A stretch of 64,000 nucleotides of DNA, taken from NCBI RefSeq assembly GCF_014646275.1, contig NZ_BMND01000006.1:1-64000 (forward strand), given 5' to 3'. Source of the DNA: Streptomyces kronopolitis. Its GTDB lineage: Bacteria; Actinomycetota; Actinomycetes; Streptomycetales; Streptomycetaceae. The position numbers and the translations under genes are program-made. The notes beneath the pieces were generated by a model. The model was not told where the DNA came from and did no database searches. It saw nothing but the letters and a program-made list of their open reading frames with translations. How positions within the stretch are numbered: position 1 is the first letter of the stretch; each line of letters opens with the position of its first letter. Shown here one piece after another: positions 63,327-64,000 of the stretch.

Positions 63327-63523
63327 GCGCCCGCCGTGCGGTCCTCGGTGGGCAGGAGTATCCACAGCGCCAGGTAGACCAGGAACTGCGGGCCGGGCAG
63401 CAGACACGACAGCACGAAGATCACGCGCATCGTCGTCGGCGTCGTACCGAAGCGCTGGGCCAGGCCCGCGCACACTCCGGCGATCATTCGGTTGTTGCGG
63501 GGACGGACCAGTGCGGTGGCCAT
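63314..63523 (-). CDS. PspC domain membrane protein
   Basis: A 69-aa PspC-domain protein: RNNRMIAGVCAGLAQRFG at residues 9-26 is the domain hallmark, then one long hydrophobic helix pair (MRVIFVLSCLLPGPQFLVYLALWILLP). PspC proteins act in envelope-stress responses or as small membrane modulators. Start ATG 63523, with AGGAGCAG upstream. Monocistronic in this window. Confidence 0.88.
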   Translation of the reverse strand: MATALVRPRNNRMIAGVCAGLAQRFGTTPTTMRVIFVLSCLLPGPQFLVYLALWILLPTEDRTAGAASW

Positions 63524-63568
63524 GAGAGCTGCTCCTTCGCTACGTGCCGGGACGTGTGCCCCGATGTC

Positions 63569-64000
63569 TCAAAGGTAGGTCCGGCTGCCGGAGAGGACAT
63601 CAGCCTGCGGAGCCAGTTCGACCCTGGGGATCCTCGGGGTCATGCCCCTGAGACGCTCCTCCCGGCGGCGGAGCCGGCACCGGGTCCCCGGGACGACCGT
63701 CAGGTGCACCAGGGCCACGCCGAGCGTGCCCAGCAGCACCGAGTCGATGTCCGGGACCCGTCCGGGGATCCCCGACTGCAGCAGCTCGATGGCCAGCGCG
63801 ATCATCGCCCCGGCGAACGTGGTCCGGGTGAACGACACCAGTGGCGAAACGTTCAGGCGCCCGGCCGAGAGCGGCAGCAGCACCCCCAGCGGCGCCAGCA
63901 GCAGCACCGAGCCGCCCAGATGCTGCACGGCCTCCCACGACGGGAGGAGCGCCAGCTCGGCTCGGATCGTCGCCAGCGGTTCGAGATTCGCCGCCGGTAC
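63569..64000 (-). CDS. VanZ-like membrane protein, cut by the window edge
   Basis: C-terminal part of a VanZ-family membrane protein. The visible 143 residues hold three to four helices: QHLGGSVLLLAPLGVLLPL, FAGAMIALAIELLQS and DSVLLGTLGVALVHLTVV; the block GRVPDIDSVLLGTLG is the VanZ hallmark. The frame runs without a stop to the window end, so the start lies beyond it. A GTG at 63928 is internal to the first helix and unlikely to be the start. Confidence 0.85.
   Translation of the reverse strand, partial: VPAANLEPLATIRAELALLPSWEAVQHLGGSVLLLAPLGVLLPLSAGRLNVSPLVSFTRTTFAGAMIALAIELLQSGIPGRVPDIDSVLLGTLGVALVHLTVVPGTRCRLRRREERLRGMTPRIPRVELAPQADVLSGSRTYL

Overview
This window is chromosomal DNA of a high-GC actinomycete, almost certainly a Streptomyces. 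GC is very high, GTG starts are common, and genes are densely packed with GTGA/ATGA start-stop overlaps. The gene content is a typical Streptomyces core segment: trpS, sdhCDAB, a GH20 hexosaminidase, a cobalamin-dependent mutase large subunit, the gluconate genes, the BMP/ABC nucleoside importer, cdd, deoA and add. No rRNA, tRNA or CRISPR was found, and there is no intact insertion sequence.

Layout. 0.1-7.1 kb: trpS, a 2H phosphoesterase, a DprE2-like reductase, a BrkB-type membrane protein, a D-Ala-D-Ala carboxypeptidase and a metallophosphoesterase. 7.1-11.2 kb: an orphan type VII secretion module (small WXG100-like protein, large PPE-like substrate, mycosin protease, membrane protein) without any secretion ATPase. 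11.3-14.7 kb: an FBP-domain protein, a TetR/DCC/membrane operon with two clear operators, and a regulator that seems to have lost its 3' end. 14.7-18.1 kb: succinate dehydrogenase operon on the minus strand. 18.3-21.0 kb: an OHCU decarboxylase-like gene and a GH20 lipoprotein. 21.1-22.7 kb: a lower-GC islet between repeated terminator sequences, carrying a small secreted protein and a small partner. 23.2-28.2 kb: ECF sigma factor with a membrane partner, L,D-transpeptidase, mutase. 28.2-31.1 kb: gluconate regulator, kinase and permease. 31.2-33.5 kb: FAD monooxygenase and TetR divergon.

33.5-42.0 kb holds two divergent operons that look like a nonulosonic (Kdn-type) cell-wall glycopolymer locus: NeuB-like synthase, a cytidylyltransferase fused to a HAD phosphatase, two polysialyltransferase-like enzymes, another glycosyltransferase-like protein, a GT2 enzyme and an acyltransferase. 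There is no NeuC epimerase, which fits Kdn made from mannose-6-phosphate better than Neu5Ac.

43.5-48.5 kb is the most interesting part: five tightly coupled minus-strand genes encoding a BacA-type (prephenate decarboxylase-like) protein, a DUF-type protein with a possible metal site, an EamA exporter, an ATP-grasp ligase and a fold-type IV aminotransferase. This resembles the logic of bacilysin-type dipeptide biosynthesis but with a different gene set. It may be a small undescribed amino-acid or dipeptide natural product pathway.

48.9-62.7 kb is nucleoside uptake and salvage: BMP lipoprotein, ABC ATPase (apparently starting at an ATC codon), two permeases, cdd, then deoA and add. Near-identical palindromes of the form TCTACGCGYGTAGA lie in front of the lipoprotein gene, deoA and add, suggesting one regulon. 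An MFS/LysR divergon and a hydrolase are interspersed. The right edge has a small secreted protein, a 17-bp tandem repeat, a PspC protein and a VanZ-like gene cut by the window end.
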